From assembly GCA_946965045.2 (NCBI GenBank), contig OX337231.1, forward strand, positions 2,294,001 through 2,358,000: a stretch of 64,000 bases of DNA, in the 5' to 3' direction. Source of the DNA: Epithemia pelagica. Its lineage: Eukaryota; Bacillariophyta; Bacillariophyceae; Surirellales; Surirellaceae. Position 1 is the stretch's first letter; the number at the start of each line of letters is the position of its first letter. The notes under the pieces were generated by a model. The model saw only the letters and a program-made list of their open reading frames with translations. It did no database searches and had not been told where the DNA came from. Shown here piece after piece: positions 32,994 to 43,371 of the stretch. Position numbers and translations under genes: made by a program.

Positions 32994-33883
32994 GACATCG
33001 AATCCCAGTTCGGACAGCAGAATAGAATAAGAATATTTATAGGGACTACTTCTTCAGTCACAGTTCAATTTGAGTGTAGGGCCAGAAGAAGAAGAAGGTT
33101 CTACTGTTTCTGGTAGAGTCGGCTCCTCTAACCTTTTTCGTCGAGAGACTCGTTTTCAGAAAATGCATTCTTTTCCTAGAACTGAAGGACCTACCCACAG
33201 TCGTCGGTCGTCGGTACTTTCTTCACACGCATTTACTATGTAGAGTTGCCCTTTTTCTCAGAGGCACGCAACAAGTTTGAAGCAACAACAACAAAGCTTC
33301 TATCCAGCTAGATTGAGACCCATGTCCGTCAACTATTTGGATCAATGTTCAGATCTCGAAACAGAAAACAAGTGATCATTCTTCCTGGAAAACGTCAAAG
33401 TTAGAGATCTTCTTTCGGCGGGATAGCAAATAAGATAGAACAAGTAGAACTTGGTGGGGTGTGCGATTGGTCAACTGTCCCCCACCAAATTGAGACTACT
33501 AGCAGTATTCTAATCTTACTTTGGTCTAGGAGGAGGATTTAAATACATACTCCTACTCCTACCTAGGAGTAGTATCTTTCACGGCGTTTATTTGGTATCG
33601 CATCCTACCTCCTCTCCGATCAAGATGGACTTTTTTATTCACGAGATAACAACATAATCCTGGTCTAATCGTTTCTGAGTCCTCCACTGAAACTATATCG
33701 GACTCGGCCGCTCCTCTGTCCGCCAAGGGGACATCTACATTATTTCTTGACGGCAATGTATCTCATCTTTGGATTCGGAGACTCGCCGACTATTGGACCG
33801 TGCCCCGACCCCAAACGTCACTACGACCTCGATAGGACGTAGAGGTCATCTATTTAGTTCCTCTAAAGTTTCGGAGTGGGGTG
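32994..33883. other. Intergenic region, no gene seen
   Basis: About 890 bp between element A and the NAA80-ACTMAP gene. Only short frames occur. A small inverted repeat (ACTCCTA/TAGGAGT) lies near 33555-33571. I see no homology to the neighbouring elements. Confidence 0.4.
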
Positions 33884-35809
33884 TCATGACACGGTATCAT
33901 GTTCCGTCATATCTTTCTTGTCGCCAAGGATTCCCTTACACAATAGAATATGGTCCTTGAGATTCAACTGCTGTTGGGACCCAAACTTGCGTTCATTGAC
34001 CGAGATCAATTGTTGATTGGACTCGAGAAATGTTTTCCAGGAGGCAATGGCCCAGGATGGGGACAAGCTGTGTTGTACCAGTAGCAAACTGTTGTCATGG
34101 TCGTCGTCGTCGTTGTCCTGGTCCAATGGTGTGTCGTGGTTGGTACTCGTCATTTGCGCCGCCGCCGCCATGTCCCACGACGTCCATGGGTGCCAGTGGA
34201 TGGGTGAATTCCCGACACTCTTGGTGGCGCTGATTGTTGGTTCTTTGGTTGGGTGGTGGTGGTGCGAAGAATCGGCATTGGTATTGGCGGTTGTGATCGT
34301 TTTGCGGTCCTTGTCACTTGCTTTGGTTCGTGTGAATTTTGTGGGAGCCAGCATGCCCACGACAATTCCATAGTGAGCACCCTGTCCTTTCAGTTGCGAC
34401 GGTTGTTTGGTGCAGGGATTGGAATCGTAGGGGAGAATCCACAGGGACCCGTGGTGTACCAGTTGGTGATAGAGGGTACGGACCCACACGTGGTCGTCGT
34501 TTCGAGTGGAGTACAATTCACACTCCAATCCACACACGTCGCGTGCCAAGGTTTGCAAGTGACGGATATCAAAGACTTCTCCATCCTGGGTATAGCCCCG
34601 GTCACGGGCCACGGTCAACAAGGACGGGCATGGCACATTGTCTGGTTCCGAAGTAGTACTCGTTGGAGGATTGAAAGGTCTGCCATTGTTGTTTTGTGGG
34701 TGGTGGTGGTGGTGTACGAAATAGTCTCGCACCATGCGCAAGGCAGCCAATCCACACGAAGGACCAATTTGGGCTTGCCAGGGCACGGAATGGAACTGAT
34801 AGCACCAGTCGACAACCCTACTACTACCACCATTCTGGAACAAAAAAGAAGAAGCAGCAGCAGCAGCATGGTCCCGCCGCCACCACCGCATGGTTGGAAT
34901 GGCGTGTTCCAGTTCTTGGAACCGCGTTTCGACTGGAACCTGTAGGGACGACCCCGTTTCTTCCACCAAGCGTTTGCACAACCATACATCGGTTTCTTGT
35001 TGTTCTTGCGGTTGCTCATCGTTTGATTCGCCAGAGGACGACAAGAGTGGAATGACTTCCTGTACCGGTCGTTGCGATTGTGCTGGTTCTGTTAAAGCGG
35101 TTGTGGCTTTTCGGGATGATATCGGTTGCGATTTTTGTCGAATCATGTCTTCCAAAGATTGGACTTGATGGGTGTGCAAGGATTTGAGACAGGTTCGTTT
35201 CAGCGAGACTCGGTGACTGGGTTGATATCCCAAGTGTCGACGATAAAAGTCCACGGCGGTTGTCGTCCACAAGTACAGGTACTGGTATCCGAGCCGTTGC
35301 GCTTCCTCTTGCAACACGGTCATGAGAATACGTCCCCATCCCCGTCGTCGATGAGCCGCATGAATCACCACAAAGGTAACGGCGGCCGCAGTGCCTCCGG
35401 CACTGGTAAAACAGTCCGTCAAACGACCATGTCCAATGACTTGACACGGTTCATGGGTACTGTCATGGCACAGCATGAGTTGGTAACTACAGGGGAGGCC
35501 TCCTTCGGAATGGTGGTGTGGGGTCACAATCTTGTTCTCAAATCCATTCGCAGCAGCACCACCACCAGAATTTGCCGTCGTTGAAGGAGGCGGAACCGTT
35601 TGGGGCCATTGTTGATGAAGCATTTCGACCGTTTGTGTCACCCACTCGTGGTTGGCTTGGACCAACCCTCCAGTGTCATTACGAGTATTGGTGTCATCCG
35701 TGTCTGGATGCGGCTCGTCGGAAACAAATTGAACCAGTCGATAGGATTGGTCGTCATGTTTCTGGTTGTGTGTGGATCCAACCGGTTTGTAATACAATCG
35801 GGAGGACAT
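33884..35809 (-). CDS. NAA80-ACTMAP fusion, actin N-terminal processing
   Basis: Two enzymes in one chain of about 641 aa. The N-terminal half is a GNAT acetyltransferase of the NAA80 (NAT6) type: HEWVTQTVEMLHQQWPQT, VIGHGRLTDCF, the acetyl-CoA loop RRRGWGRIL near residue 157, and FYRRHLGYQPSHRVSL. The C-terminal half matches the actin maturation protease ACTMAP (C19orf54): QIGPSCGLAALRM with catalytic Cys352, RGYTQDGEVFD, LWILPYDSN, and GAHYGIVVG with the likely catalytic His. In animals these are separate proteins: ACTMAP removes the acetylated first residue(s) of actin and NAA80 acetylates the exposed acidic N terminus. ATG 35809 (ACATGT) is chosen; an in-frame ATG at 35935 would add 42 residues that look like leader sequence. 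No introns. Confidence 0.88.
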   Translation of the reverse strand: MSSRLYYKPVGSTHNQKHDDQSYRLVQFVSDEPHPDTDDTNTRNDTGGLVQANHEWVTQTVEMLHQQWPQTVPPPSTTANSGGGAAANGFENKIVTPHHHSEGGLPCSYQLMLCHDSTHEPCQVIGHGRLTDCFTSAGGTAAAVTFVVIHAAHRRRGWGRILMTVLQEEAQRLGYQYLYLWTTTAVDFYRRHLGYQPSHRVSLKRTCLKSLHTHQVQSLEDMIRQKSQPISSRKATTALTEPAQSQRPVQEVIPLLSSSGESNDEQPQEQQETDVWLCKRLVEETGSSLQVPVETRFQELEHAIPTMRWWRRDHAAAAASSFLFQNGGSSRVVDWCYQFHSVPWQAQIGPSCGLAALRMVRDYFVHHHHHPQNNNGRPFNPPTSTTSEPDNVPCPSLLTVARDRGYTQDGEVFDIRHLQTLARDVCGLECELYSTRNDDHVWVRTLYHQLVHHGSLWILPYDSNPCTKQPSQLKGQGAHYGIVVGMLAPTKFTRTKASDKDRKTITTANTNADSSHHHHPTKEPTISATKSVGNSPIHWHPWTSWDMAAAAQMTSTNHDTPLDQDNDDDDHDNSLLLVQHSLSPSWAIASWKTFLESNQQLISVNERKFGSQQQLNLKDHILLCKGILGDKKDMTEHDTVS

Positions 35810-36315
35810 GTTGTCTCTCCACAAACAAGACACAAGAAGAAGGATGACAATGGGTGTTGGTATGTTCTCTGTGTTCGGTGGATCGGATTGATTGTGTGTG
35901 GAGCGAGTGTGATTGTTTGGGCGCATTTGGAGCATGGCCAATCCAGTCGCTTGGAGGGGGATTCGGGGGGTATCGGTCGCCTTAACACACGCACATGAGA
36001 CGCGGATTCCTTATTCCTTCCATTCCCCCAGCAGAAACGCGAAGCCATCTCCCATGACGTGGATTCCCTTTTTGGATGACGTAGGACAAATCATACTGTC
36101 GACTGAAAAGTAGTTGGAGAGAATCCATCGCGAAACGCGGGATGGTCCTTTTCCGTGTCTGTGTCTCACCATCATCTTTCTCATTCAACCAACCTTGTGG
36201 TCGGTCTTGGACTTTCTGGACGCGATATAGTATATCCCAGTTCGATTGGATTCGACACAATTGCATCCCGTAATCAAAGAGTTTCCCACTACTACCAAAC
36301 CCAGTCTGTTTTACC
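35810..36315. promoter_or_regulatory. Divergent promoter region
   Basis: About 500 bp between the starts of the minus-strand NAA80-ACTMAP gene and the plus-strand aminotransferase. Open frames here do not persist under splice modelling. It presumably drives both genes. Confidence 0.45.
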
Positions 36316-38024
36316 ATGTCTGCCGCCGCAACAAGCAATGCCATTCGTTCCGCTGTGGTCAAAGGATCCAAATCATGGCCGCATCAAAGTCCTGCCTTGA
36401 CGGTACGTTTGTTGGTTTGGTTCGGTTGCGCTGACACCACCCAAGATTCGGTCGACGAATCCACGACGACGGAGACATGTGTGTGTGTGCCGTAAATCAG
36501 GATGGGTGTCGTCCTGTATGTTGTCGCGAGTTGCGTGTCTCATTCCAATTCCTTCTATTCTTTCTTTTTCTTGTGCAATCCTCCCTACACATTAACACTT
36601 GTTCGAATTGGCACATGTGAGCGCAGAAGGCGGTGGACAATGTCTCGAAATTGCAATTGTCACCCGAGCACGAACAACCCATGGGAAGTTGGTCGTCGGA
36701 GCAAATTCGCGAGGCCACCTCCGAGTCGGTCATGCTGACCTGGGCACCGGGCAAGGTTCGGCACAACACACCCATTATCACCCATGGCGAAGGCGTCTAT
36801 TTGTTTGACGACAAGGGCAACAAGTTTTTGGATTGGACCTCCCAGGCCGTGTGTTCCAATACCGGGTATACCTTGCCCCAGTCTGTCATTGATGCCACGA
36901 CCAAGCAACTGCAAGACTTACCATTTGTCTATGGTGGATTGGGCATTACCGAAGTGCGGGCCCGATTGAGCAAACTCATGTCGGACATTTTGCCCGGCGA
37001 CTTGCAAGGCATGGTCTTTCCCTCGTCGGGGTCGGAAGCCAACGAGGCGGCCATTATGATGGCCCGTCGTCATACGGGAAAATTCAAGGTGATCAACTGG
37101 TATCGGAGTTACCACGGTGGAACCACCAATTCACAACAGGCCACCGGTGACTTTCGTCGATGGTTTGGTGGCGATCACGTGCCCGGCTTTGTCAAGGCCT
37201 TTCACCCCTTTCCCCTCTTTTGGGATTTGGCCGGCGAAACCGAAGAAGAACGCACCCAAATGGCCCTCAACATGTTGGAAGAACAAGTCCTCAACGAAGG
37301 CCCCGATACCGTGGCCATGATCCAATTTGAATCCGTGATTGGGGGCGGGGGCGTCTTGATACCGCCGCCGGGATATATGCAAGGCGTTCGGGCCATTTGC
37401 GACAAGTACAACATTGTCCTGCACTGCGACGAAGTCATGGTTGGATTTGGACGGACCGGAGAATTGTTTGGTTTTCAAAATTATGAGGGCGTCCTCCCCG
37501 ACATTGTCACGGCCGCCAAGGGCATCACCTCGGGAACCCTCCCCCTCTCCATGACGGCATGTCGCAAGCACATTATGGAAAGCTTTGAAGACAAGGCCTT
37601 GGGATGGGGATCCACCTACCAGGCCCACCCCGTCGCCATGGCCTGTGCCTACGAAAATGTCAAGTACTTGATCCAAAATGACGTACTCGGTCATGTGCAA
37701 CGATTGGCGCCCACCTTTGAACGGGAAATGAAACGCTTGGCCGAAAATCATCCCTCCATCAAGCAATATCGTTCCGTCGGTTTGTTTGGATGTTTGGATG
37801 CCCACAATCCGGATGGATCCAATCCTCAATTGCAACATACGGCCGTCGACCAAGCCTTTGTCCAGTACAAAAAGGCGGTCGCCGAAAATGGATTGATTGG
37901 CTTGTTGCGTCCTCCCCACATGCATGTGGCACCTCCATTGGTCATTCAAGAAGACGAACTGTTGGATGGATTTGAACGACAAGACAAGGCCCTCTATGCC
38001 TTGGATGAAGGTTTGGGATTTTAA
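36316..38024 (+). CDS. Class III (omega) aminotransferase, PLP-dependent
   Basis: Two exons: 36316-36402 and 36627-38024. The 224-bp intron begins GTACGT and ends GCGCAG, phase 0. Exon 1 encodes MSAAATSNAIRSAVVKGSKS, an Arg/Ser/Ala-rich start that resembles a mitochondrial presequence. The product is about 494 aa. Fold-type I class III landmarks are SSGSEANEAAIMMAR, SYHGGTTNS, HCDEVMVGFGRTG (the Asp that holds the pyridine nitrogen) and TAAKGITSG with the Schiff-base lysine. It resembles taurine/beta-alanine and adenosylmethionine-type omega-aminotransferases, which move amino groups to pyruvate or 2-oxoglutarate. The substrate cannot be assigned from sequence alone. Confidence 0.87.
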
Positions 38025-38151
38025 GTGTTGTAGAGAATGGAAGCCATTGAACCACTCGTGACGGATCAACCACAAGACGGAAAATGACTTGTTACGTTTT
38101 GCATGCTTTGCTAGAAGTATAATTACTTACACATGTTACATACAGCAGATT

Positions 38152-38562
38152 CTACTTGACCGATACCACGTAACCGTTGGCATTCTCGAATCCGTATCGG
38201 GTTGTCATGTCATAGATACGACGTAAGGGGCTTAAAAGAAAGGATCCTACCCTTCGAGAAATGCATTCCCATACACTATCTTCATGTGGAGATTGGTTGT
38301 GTATCAAGAAAGACTCGTCTCGCCCATGATTCAAAGTAGCCCATGAACTTGTACGGGCAATACGAGCCATTGGCAACGGCGGCACCATTGCATCCACAAC
38401 GTGAGCAGCACCAGTGGTGGTAGCCGTACAAGGACAAGCACCAATACGGCCGATCATGTCTTGGCGGCCGTGTTGGAAGTAAGTCGTCGAATCTCCAAAC
38501 GGTTTGACTTGCTTGTCGCACGGATTGGGTGGTATGTGGGTCATGGCACCATCGCACAGCAT
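38152..38562 (-). CDS. Possible small hypothetical protein
   Basis: A 136-codon frame with ordinary amino-acid composition and no known domain. It contains two Cys-rich spots (IGACPCTATTTGAAH) and a basic tail (FLLSPLRRIYDMTTRYGFENA). Its strand is opposite to the aminotransferase and it lies near that gene's 3' end, so it may be antisense or UTR sequence. I cannot confirm it as a gene. Confidence 0.25.
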   Translation of the reverse strand: MLCDGAMTHIPPNPCDKQVKPFGDSTTYFQHGRQDMIGRIGACPCTATTTGAAHVVDAMVPPLPMARIARTSSWATLNHGRDESFLIHNQSPHEDSVWECISRRVGSFLLSPLRRIYDMTTRYGFENANGYVVSVK

Positions 38563-38768
38563 GGAACAGTATATCGGACCGTCCTTTGATCACGAAATCC
38601 TGGATTCATGACGACGGATACTGTTTGACATTCGCCATAAGCTTGTTGTTTCATCCGATTGATAACAATGTTTGGATAGAGGGAGATTTGTCTTTTTTCT
38701 TTGTGTCCAGCGTGATTGGTAGACTGGGATTTTGGACTTGGCCATGGTCACGTCCAAGGATGATTCGG

Positions 38769-39734
38769 CTAGAGAGCTTCTTCTTTTTCTTGTCCTACTG
38801 GTTCGGGTTGCTTTGGTGCTGCTGCACCTTGAACGGAACGACTAGCCATGGACCGAACCCAGCCGCCATAGCAACAACAACAACAACAGGAAGAAGAAAG
38901 CCAGTGACAGGCTTGGTTCCACAGGGATGGTTGTGGATAGAGTGAAAGTTGAATGTAGCCTCCCTTTTGGCGGTGTTGTTGTTGTTTTGGATCGGGTACC
39001 ATTGATGAAATGTCGTCCCCTTTTGATTCCGGTGGTGACACCCATGGAATCCATGCCTTGTCGTAGGATTCGGGTGGAGAAGTAGTAGCGTCGTTGGGGA
39101 GATTTGCATGGGCCGCATCCTTTGATTGACGCGTTTGTAGTCGTCCCGGAAGAGTCAGAGTCAAGGGAACTGTCCCTAACAAGACCATGTTGTCCGCATG
39201 ATTGTTGGCATTGTTGTCGTCGTTCCTTTCATTCGTATTGATTGACGTTGTCCAATCCAGTTGCCACACCAGCAATTCCAGTGACACATGCTTCTCATTG
39301 TCCTTGTTGTGGTTGTTACTATTGTCGTCGTCTAGCAACAACAAAGCAGAAGAAGAAACGAGTTCTACCGTCAAGACTTGCTCAAAGTGGGGATGGAGGC
39401 TGACAAAGCCCAGATCACGAAATTGTGTGGACGGAAGAGTCGTTTGGCTCGAGTTGGTTACAGAACGGTTGCTTGTTGTAGCCAACACTTGCCGAACTTC
39501 CACAAATGGATACTGCAAGGCATCTGGATCCCAGGACGACAAGGAAACGAGCCAAGCAGAAGAGGAGGTATTGGAGGTTGAAATGGACGAAAACGGAAGG
39601 GAGGAAGAACCGGAATTGGAAGAGGAAGGATCCGTACCAGTTCTGGAAGATTTGGTACGGCGTTTGTCTGCCGGTGGATGGTGCAGCGGCACGCCTCGAA
39701 TCGTATGCACAATCAATGTGTACGGGACGCTCAT
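38769..39734 (-). CDS. Hypothetical protein, weakly C2-like
   Basis: The frame extends to 39776 but only with a non-ATG start; the first ATG is 39734, giving about 321 aa. The opening MSVPYTLIVHTIRGVPL and later YPFVEVRQVL, SLHPHFEQVLTVELV, SLELLVWQLDW and GTVPLTLTLPG read like the strands of a C2-type beta sandwich broken by long disordered inserts. That would suggest membrane or lipid association, but it is only a shape argument. A run of six cysteines (SSSCCCCCCYGG) near the C terminus is a possible palmitoylation site. The start is about 100 bp from the PiggyBac element. Confidence 0.55.
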   Translation of the reverse strand: MSVPYTLIVHTIRGVPLHHPPADKRRTKSSRTGTDPSSSNSGSSSLPFSSISTSNTSSSAWLVSLSSWDPDALQYPFVEVRQVLATTSNRSVTNSSQTTLPSTQFRDLGFVSLHPHFEQVLTVELVSSSALLLLDDDNSNNHNKDNEKHVSLELLVWQLDWTTSINTNERNDDNNANNHADNMVLLGTVPLTLTLPGRLQTRQSKDAAHANLPNDATTSPPESYDKAWIPWVSPPESKGDDISSMVPDPKQQQHRQKGGYIQLSLYPQPSLWNQACHWLSSSCCCCCCYGGWVRSMASRSVQGAAAPKQPEPVGQEKEEAL

Positions 39735-40040
39735 TATTTCCGCCTGGACTTGTGTTTGTCGTTTGGTTCCATCCAAGAGAATAAGGACTACGGGGGGGGG
39801 GACTTGCTGTTGTCCCTTTTGCTAGCAAATCTTTAACTCTTTTGGGACGGCGACCTCTACTTTTGACCACCGGTCATTTCACATTTTTAGTGACCCATTT
39901 CGCCACTTAACAAAATGGACAAAAAATCTCTTGGGGATTCCAAACCACGTAAGAATAATCTATAGGGAATATTGTTACAGGACTCGAATCCAAAAGCAAT
40001 AACTGTGCTTCATTAGTGTCGTCCTTACGACCTTTGCACC

Positions 40041-40781
40041 ATGGACTCTCCTTCCAAACACTCGAAACGGTACAAGCCAAGTACTCCAACATCTGAATCA
40101 CAGACGATTTACATAGACGAAGAGGATCCCGCTACGTACAAGCATGTTTGCAAAGCATCGTCGTCCCCTCTCTTCCTAAGTCCGTTGGGTGGTGAATTGT
40201 TACAACAAGCACAACAAGAGAACAAGAAAATCGATCTTCAAGCAATCAACCAGCAGATCATCGATTCCGACGTGAAGGCAATGATCAAGAAAGATGAAGA
40301 CAAGGAACGGACCAAAGAAGTTAACACCGAAACTGAAGGAGACAAACAAGACAAGGAGGACAAAGCCGAAGACTCTAAACCAACAGCAGTTGTCTCTTCT
40401 TTTATACAAAACAACAACGACCTTCTTTGCGACCAATGTGGACTTTCCCCCTGTGATGGCGTGACTTATGAAATTGCCCTTCAAACCGCAGGTCTTGAAG
40501 CCCATAAACGAAACAACGGGCACAATTGCGCCACACGCCATCACCTCTACAAGTTCTATATCGCGTCCAAGTATGGATCATTGGGCCGTTGGAACCGAGT
40601 TTGGATTCCACAGTGTATTGAGCTAATCATTCACAAAATGTACCCCGATCCAAATGGCGACTACGTTGGATTCCGTAATTCCGGTGCTCCATTCGACGCC
40701 GATTCGTCCCTCAAAGAAGGGGCTACCAACCACGAAGATAGTGATGACAATTCGGCCTCCTCTACAGATGACAGCGTATAA
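40041..40781 (+). CDS. PiggyBac accessory ORF, Cys/His-containing protein
   Basis: 246 aa with ATG in ACCATGG context. The N-terminal part is Lys/Glu-rich and disordered. The C-terminal part is compact: LLCDQCGLSPCDGVTYEI, then HNCATRHHLYKFY, YGSLGRWNRVWIPQCIELII and YPDPNGDYVGF. The spaced Cys residues (C..C....C, later C and H) suggest a small zinc-binding domain. I do not recognise a named family. It lies inside the element boundaries and is convergent with the transposase, so it is probably an element-encoded partner, perhaps for DNA binding or regulation of transposition. That role is inference. Confidence 0.7.
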   Translation: MDSPSKHSKRYKPSTPTSESQTIYIDEEDPATYKHVCKASSSPLFLSPLGGELLQQAQQENKKIDLQAINQQIIDSDVKAMIKKDEDKERTKEVNTETEGDKQDKEDKAEDSKPTAVVSSFIQNNNDLLCDQCGLSPCDGVTYEIALQTAGLEAHKRNNGHNCATRHHLYKFYIASKYGSLGRWNRVWIPQCIELIIHKMYPDPNGDYVGFRNSGAPFDADSSLKEGATNHEDSDDNSASSTDDSV

Positions 40782-40851
40782 TAAACCTCATTACTAAATT
40801 ATTGAATATCTTATCGTGTACCTAGTTTTCAATGAATCAAATCTCTCACTC

Positions 40852-43371
40852 TTATTCTCCAAATTTGCGAATGTCTTCTTCTTTCGCACAAATTCCCTTC
40901 TTGCCTTGTTGAATCTCGTACTCTTCCACATCTTCCTTTGTTGGTGTATCTTCGCCTTCCATGTTGTATTCGAGGACATGGGGATTCGCAGTCCAGAAAC
41001 CCTCTAACAGATCGCGAATCTCTTTACAACGATCGTTGCAAAAGGCCACCTTCCAACTGTTGTGATAGAGTGAAAAACACTCGGGATGGAAGCACCGTTG
41101 ACATTGCACACATCCATAGCTCGTAACTGGATGTGTGCCGCCAGTGCCGATGATACTACACAAGTAGCATGTGCTTCTGTGTCGGCGTCCATGATTGACT
41201 GGGTTGGGTTGAAGAATGTGATGAGACAAATTGGTCTCAAAACGAAGTGGCTGGACAGTCTTGTCTGTTTCTGTTGAAGCTTCGGAGGCTTTGGTTACCT
41301 CGCTTGCACCACCAGGAGTATCCGCTTCCAGGTCGACTTCAAAACGGGCACTCTTCCTTGTCGAAGACGTAGAACGTCTTAGTTTTCTTGTTCGGACCGG
41401 CGGTGTCTTGTATCGTGCTGGGGGACGAGGTGGCAATTTGACTTGAATGCTCTCAGCCGACGCAACCTGTGGACCGGCTTTGCTATTTGTTTTCTTCGTG
41501 GCATTGTAAGTTTCTGCATACGGCATGCACAATGACACACAGACCTGCCTCTTGAACTCCCTCAAAGGCATCTCTTTGGTCATTCGAATCTCTTCCTCTT
41601 CTGTGCCTTGCTTTTTAGCGTAGTACATGTCGATCAATTGTGAATTCCGAAGTTTCAGGTACACTTGGAACGCATTCAGAATACAGAGATCCACGACAAA
41701 ATGCCAGATTGTCATATGGAGATGCTTCTCCTTGCGTCGACAAGCATTCGTCGATCGCATCTGGTCCGCCCGATCAACCCCATTCATGAACAAATTGTAT
41801 GCCACTACAGGGGCTGGGACCTTGAATGATTGCTTGGCGTGATACGAGTCCCCCGTCCACCGAAACAACGTGGCAAGACCATGTACGCATCTTACGGCAT
41901 GCTCGTCACTCTTGTCACCGAACAAAGTTTGGGGAGTATCCGCCAGATCATTCGTATAGAAAACGACGAGCTTTTTATCATGAAAGACAATGAACCCGCA
42001 TTGTTTCGCAACAATACAGTATTCATTTACGACCTCGAGTATATCGGACTCGTTAAAGCCGACTTTCGCTCTTGGTAACGACTTAGAATGACCGTCCTTT
42101 TTTTCTTTCTCTTTTTGTATTTTACTGTCCGGATGAATCACGGCCGTGTAGACCTGGACCAAAATCCAGGAACCACGAGGAAGTTTTTCTAAATCTTTCG
42201 TTGCCTGGATCACAGATGGTTTGTTCACCTTGTCAACAAGGTTCATCTTGACGGTACCGGTCACTTTCATGGAATTGTCTGTGAATTCTGAACAAGCCCG
42301 GGCCAATGCATGTCGTGTATAGTAATTATCCATATACACGACAGTATGGACTTGGGAATCGTTGCTGCGGCGATGAGAAGCAGCTCCTGCTATCGACCTG
42401 TATAGCAATCCAATCATTAGCACCCAAAGCATTGATGCGCTGTCAAATGCTACTGGACAAGCGTTGCGCATCCGACTTTTGCACGCTTGTGAAAACTGAT
42501 TGAAGGACGACCAAAGTTCACCGAAGACCTTCATAAAGCGTTCGGAAGGCGTTTGGTTGAGTGCATTACCGGTGCCATTATCCCACAAGGCGAACGTATA
42601 AACACTCTTCCAACCAACAAGAGCGTAAAAACGGATGGCAAATTTATCTGGTTTAGACGGAAGGTAGGACGACGCTTTGGTCCTTGCTTTGGTCGGACAA
42701 CTCGCCTCGTCAAGCGCAACCGGCCCAACAACGTAACCAACAGAAGCGAAATTTCGGAGAACGTGACCAAGAAGCGGTCGGACTTGCCACAGCGGGTCTT
42801 CCATGTTGCCACATGTCGAGTTCGAATACACCTTCAACGAACCACGGACGGTAGTGAAGGTGTCTCTGGCCATAGAATTGGAGAATGACAGAGAGCTGAG
42901 AAACATTTTAGAGCTCCACAGTTCCTTGATGGAGGTACTGTTGCAAAGAGATAATGCGATATCTAATCCAATGACACACCGAAAAAGCTTTGGTGTAAGG
43001 ACAATCTTCTTGCCAGAGTTGCCATCCTTGGAGGCCAATTCGTCTTGTGTGGCCTTGAGCATGAAGCGATCAATGAATCCTTGCGGGATGAACTGGAAGA
43101 ATAGTCCAAGTGGGCCGTCGTCTTTGTAAGCCTGAGCACAAGCCACCGGGTTGAATAGAACCAGGTCCGACGCAGCCATCTGTTCATCAAAAATGTACTT
43201 GTTTTCCGATCTCCAAACACTAATTTGTTCTTCGGTGGGAGTATGAGCAGAAATCAAAGGGACAGAGGTTTCTTCGTTATCTTCGTCATCATCAGAGTCA
43301 GGATGTCTAAAGTCAAGTTCCCTCGCAGCCGAAGGAGGCTTGTCGGTGTCTTGGGTTGACCGATCTGCCAT
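40852..43371 (-). CDS. PiggyBac-like transposase (DDE_Tnp_1_7)
   Basis: About 839 aa from ATG 43371 (ACCATGGCAG); the longer frame to 43530 has an unlikely extension. The catalytic triad is visible: Asp in VALDEASCPTKARTKASSYL near residue 220, Asp in VVYMDNYYTRHALA near 348, and Asp in NGVDRADQM near 532, followed by the NAFQVYLKLRN helix typical of the family. The C terminus has a cysteine-rich zinc domain, STCYLCSI...YGCVQCQRCFHPECFSLYH, which in PiggyBac binds the element ends. No internal stop or frameshift is seen, so it may be functional. Cut-and-paste transposition at TTAA is the expected activity. Confidence 0.88.
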   Translation of the reverse strand: MADRSTQDTDKPPSAARELDFRHPDSDDDEDNEETSVPLISAHTPTEEQISVWRSENKYIFDEQMAASDLVLFNPVACAQAYKDDGPLGLFFQFIPQGFIDRFMLKATQDELASKDGNSGKKIVLTPKLFRCVIGLDIALSLCNSTSIKELWSSKMFLSSLSFSNSMARDTFTTVRGSLKVYSNSTCGNMEDPLWQVRPLLGHVLRNFASVGYVVGPVALDEASCPTKARTKASSYLPSKPDKFAIRFYALVGWKSVYTFALWDNGTGNALNQTPSERFMKVFGELWSSFNQFSQACKSRMRNACPVAFDSASMLWVLMIGLLYRSIAGAASHRRSNDSQVHTVVYMDNYYTRHALARACSEFTDNSMKVTGTVKMNLVDKVNKPSVIQATKDLEKLPRGSWILVQVYTAVIHPDSKIQKEKEKKDGHSKSLPRAKVGFNESDILEVVNEYCIVAKQCGFIVFHDKKLVVFYTNDLADTPQTLFGDKSDEHAVRCVHGLATLFRWTGDSYHAKQSFKVPAPVVAYNLFMNGVDRADQMRSTNACRRKEKHLHMTIWHFVVDLCILNAFQVYLKLRNSQLIDMYYAKKQGTEEEEIRMTKEMPLREFKRQVCVSLCMPYAETYNATKKTNSKAGPQVASAESIQVKLPPRPPARYKTPPVRTRKLRRSTSSTRKSARFEVDLEADTPGGASEVTKASEASTETDKTVQPLRFETNLSHHILQPNPVNHGRRHRSTCYLCSIIGTGGTHPVTSYGCVQCQRCFHPECFSLYHNSWKVAFCNDRCKEIRDLLEGFWTANPHVLEYNMEGEDTPTKEDVEEYEIQQGKKGICAKEEDIRKFGE

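Noticed and set aside
35982-36371. 129-codon minus-strand frame upstream of the aminotransferase
   Set aside because: It overlaps the better-supported plus-strand first exon (36316-36402) with matching splice signal and phase.
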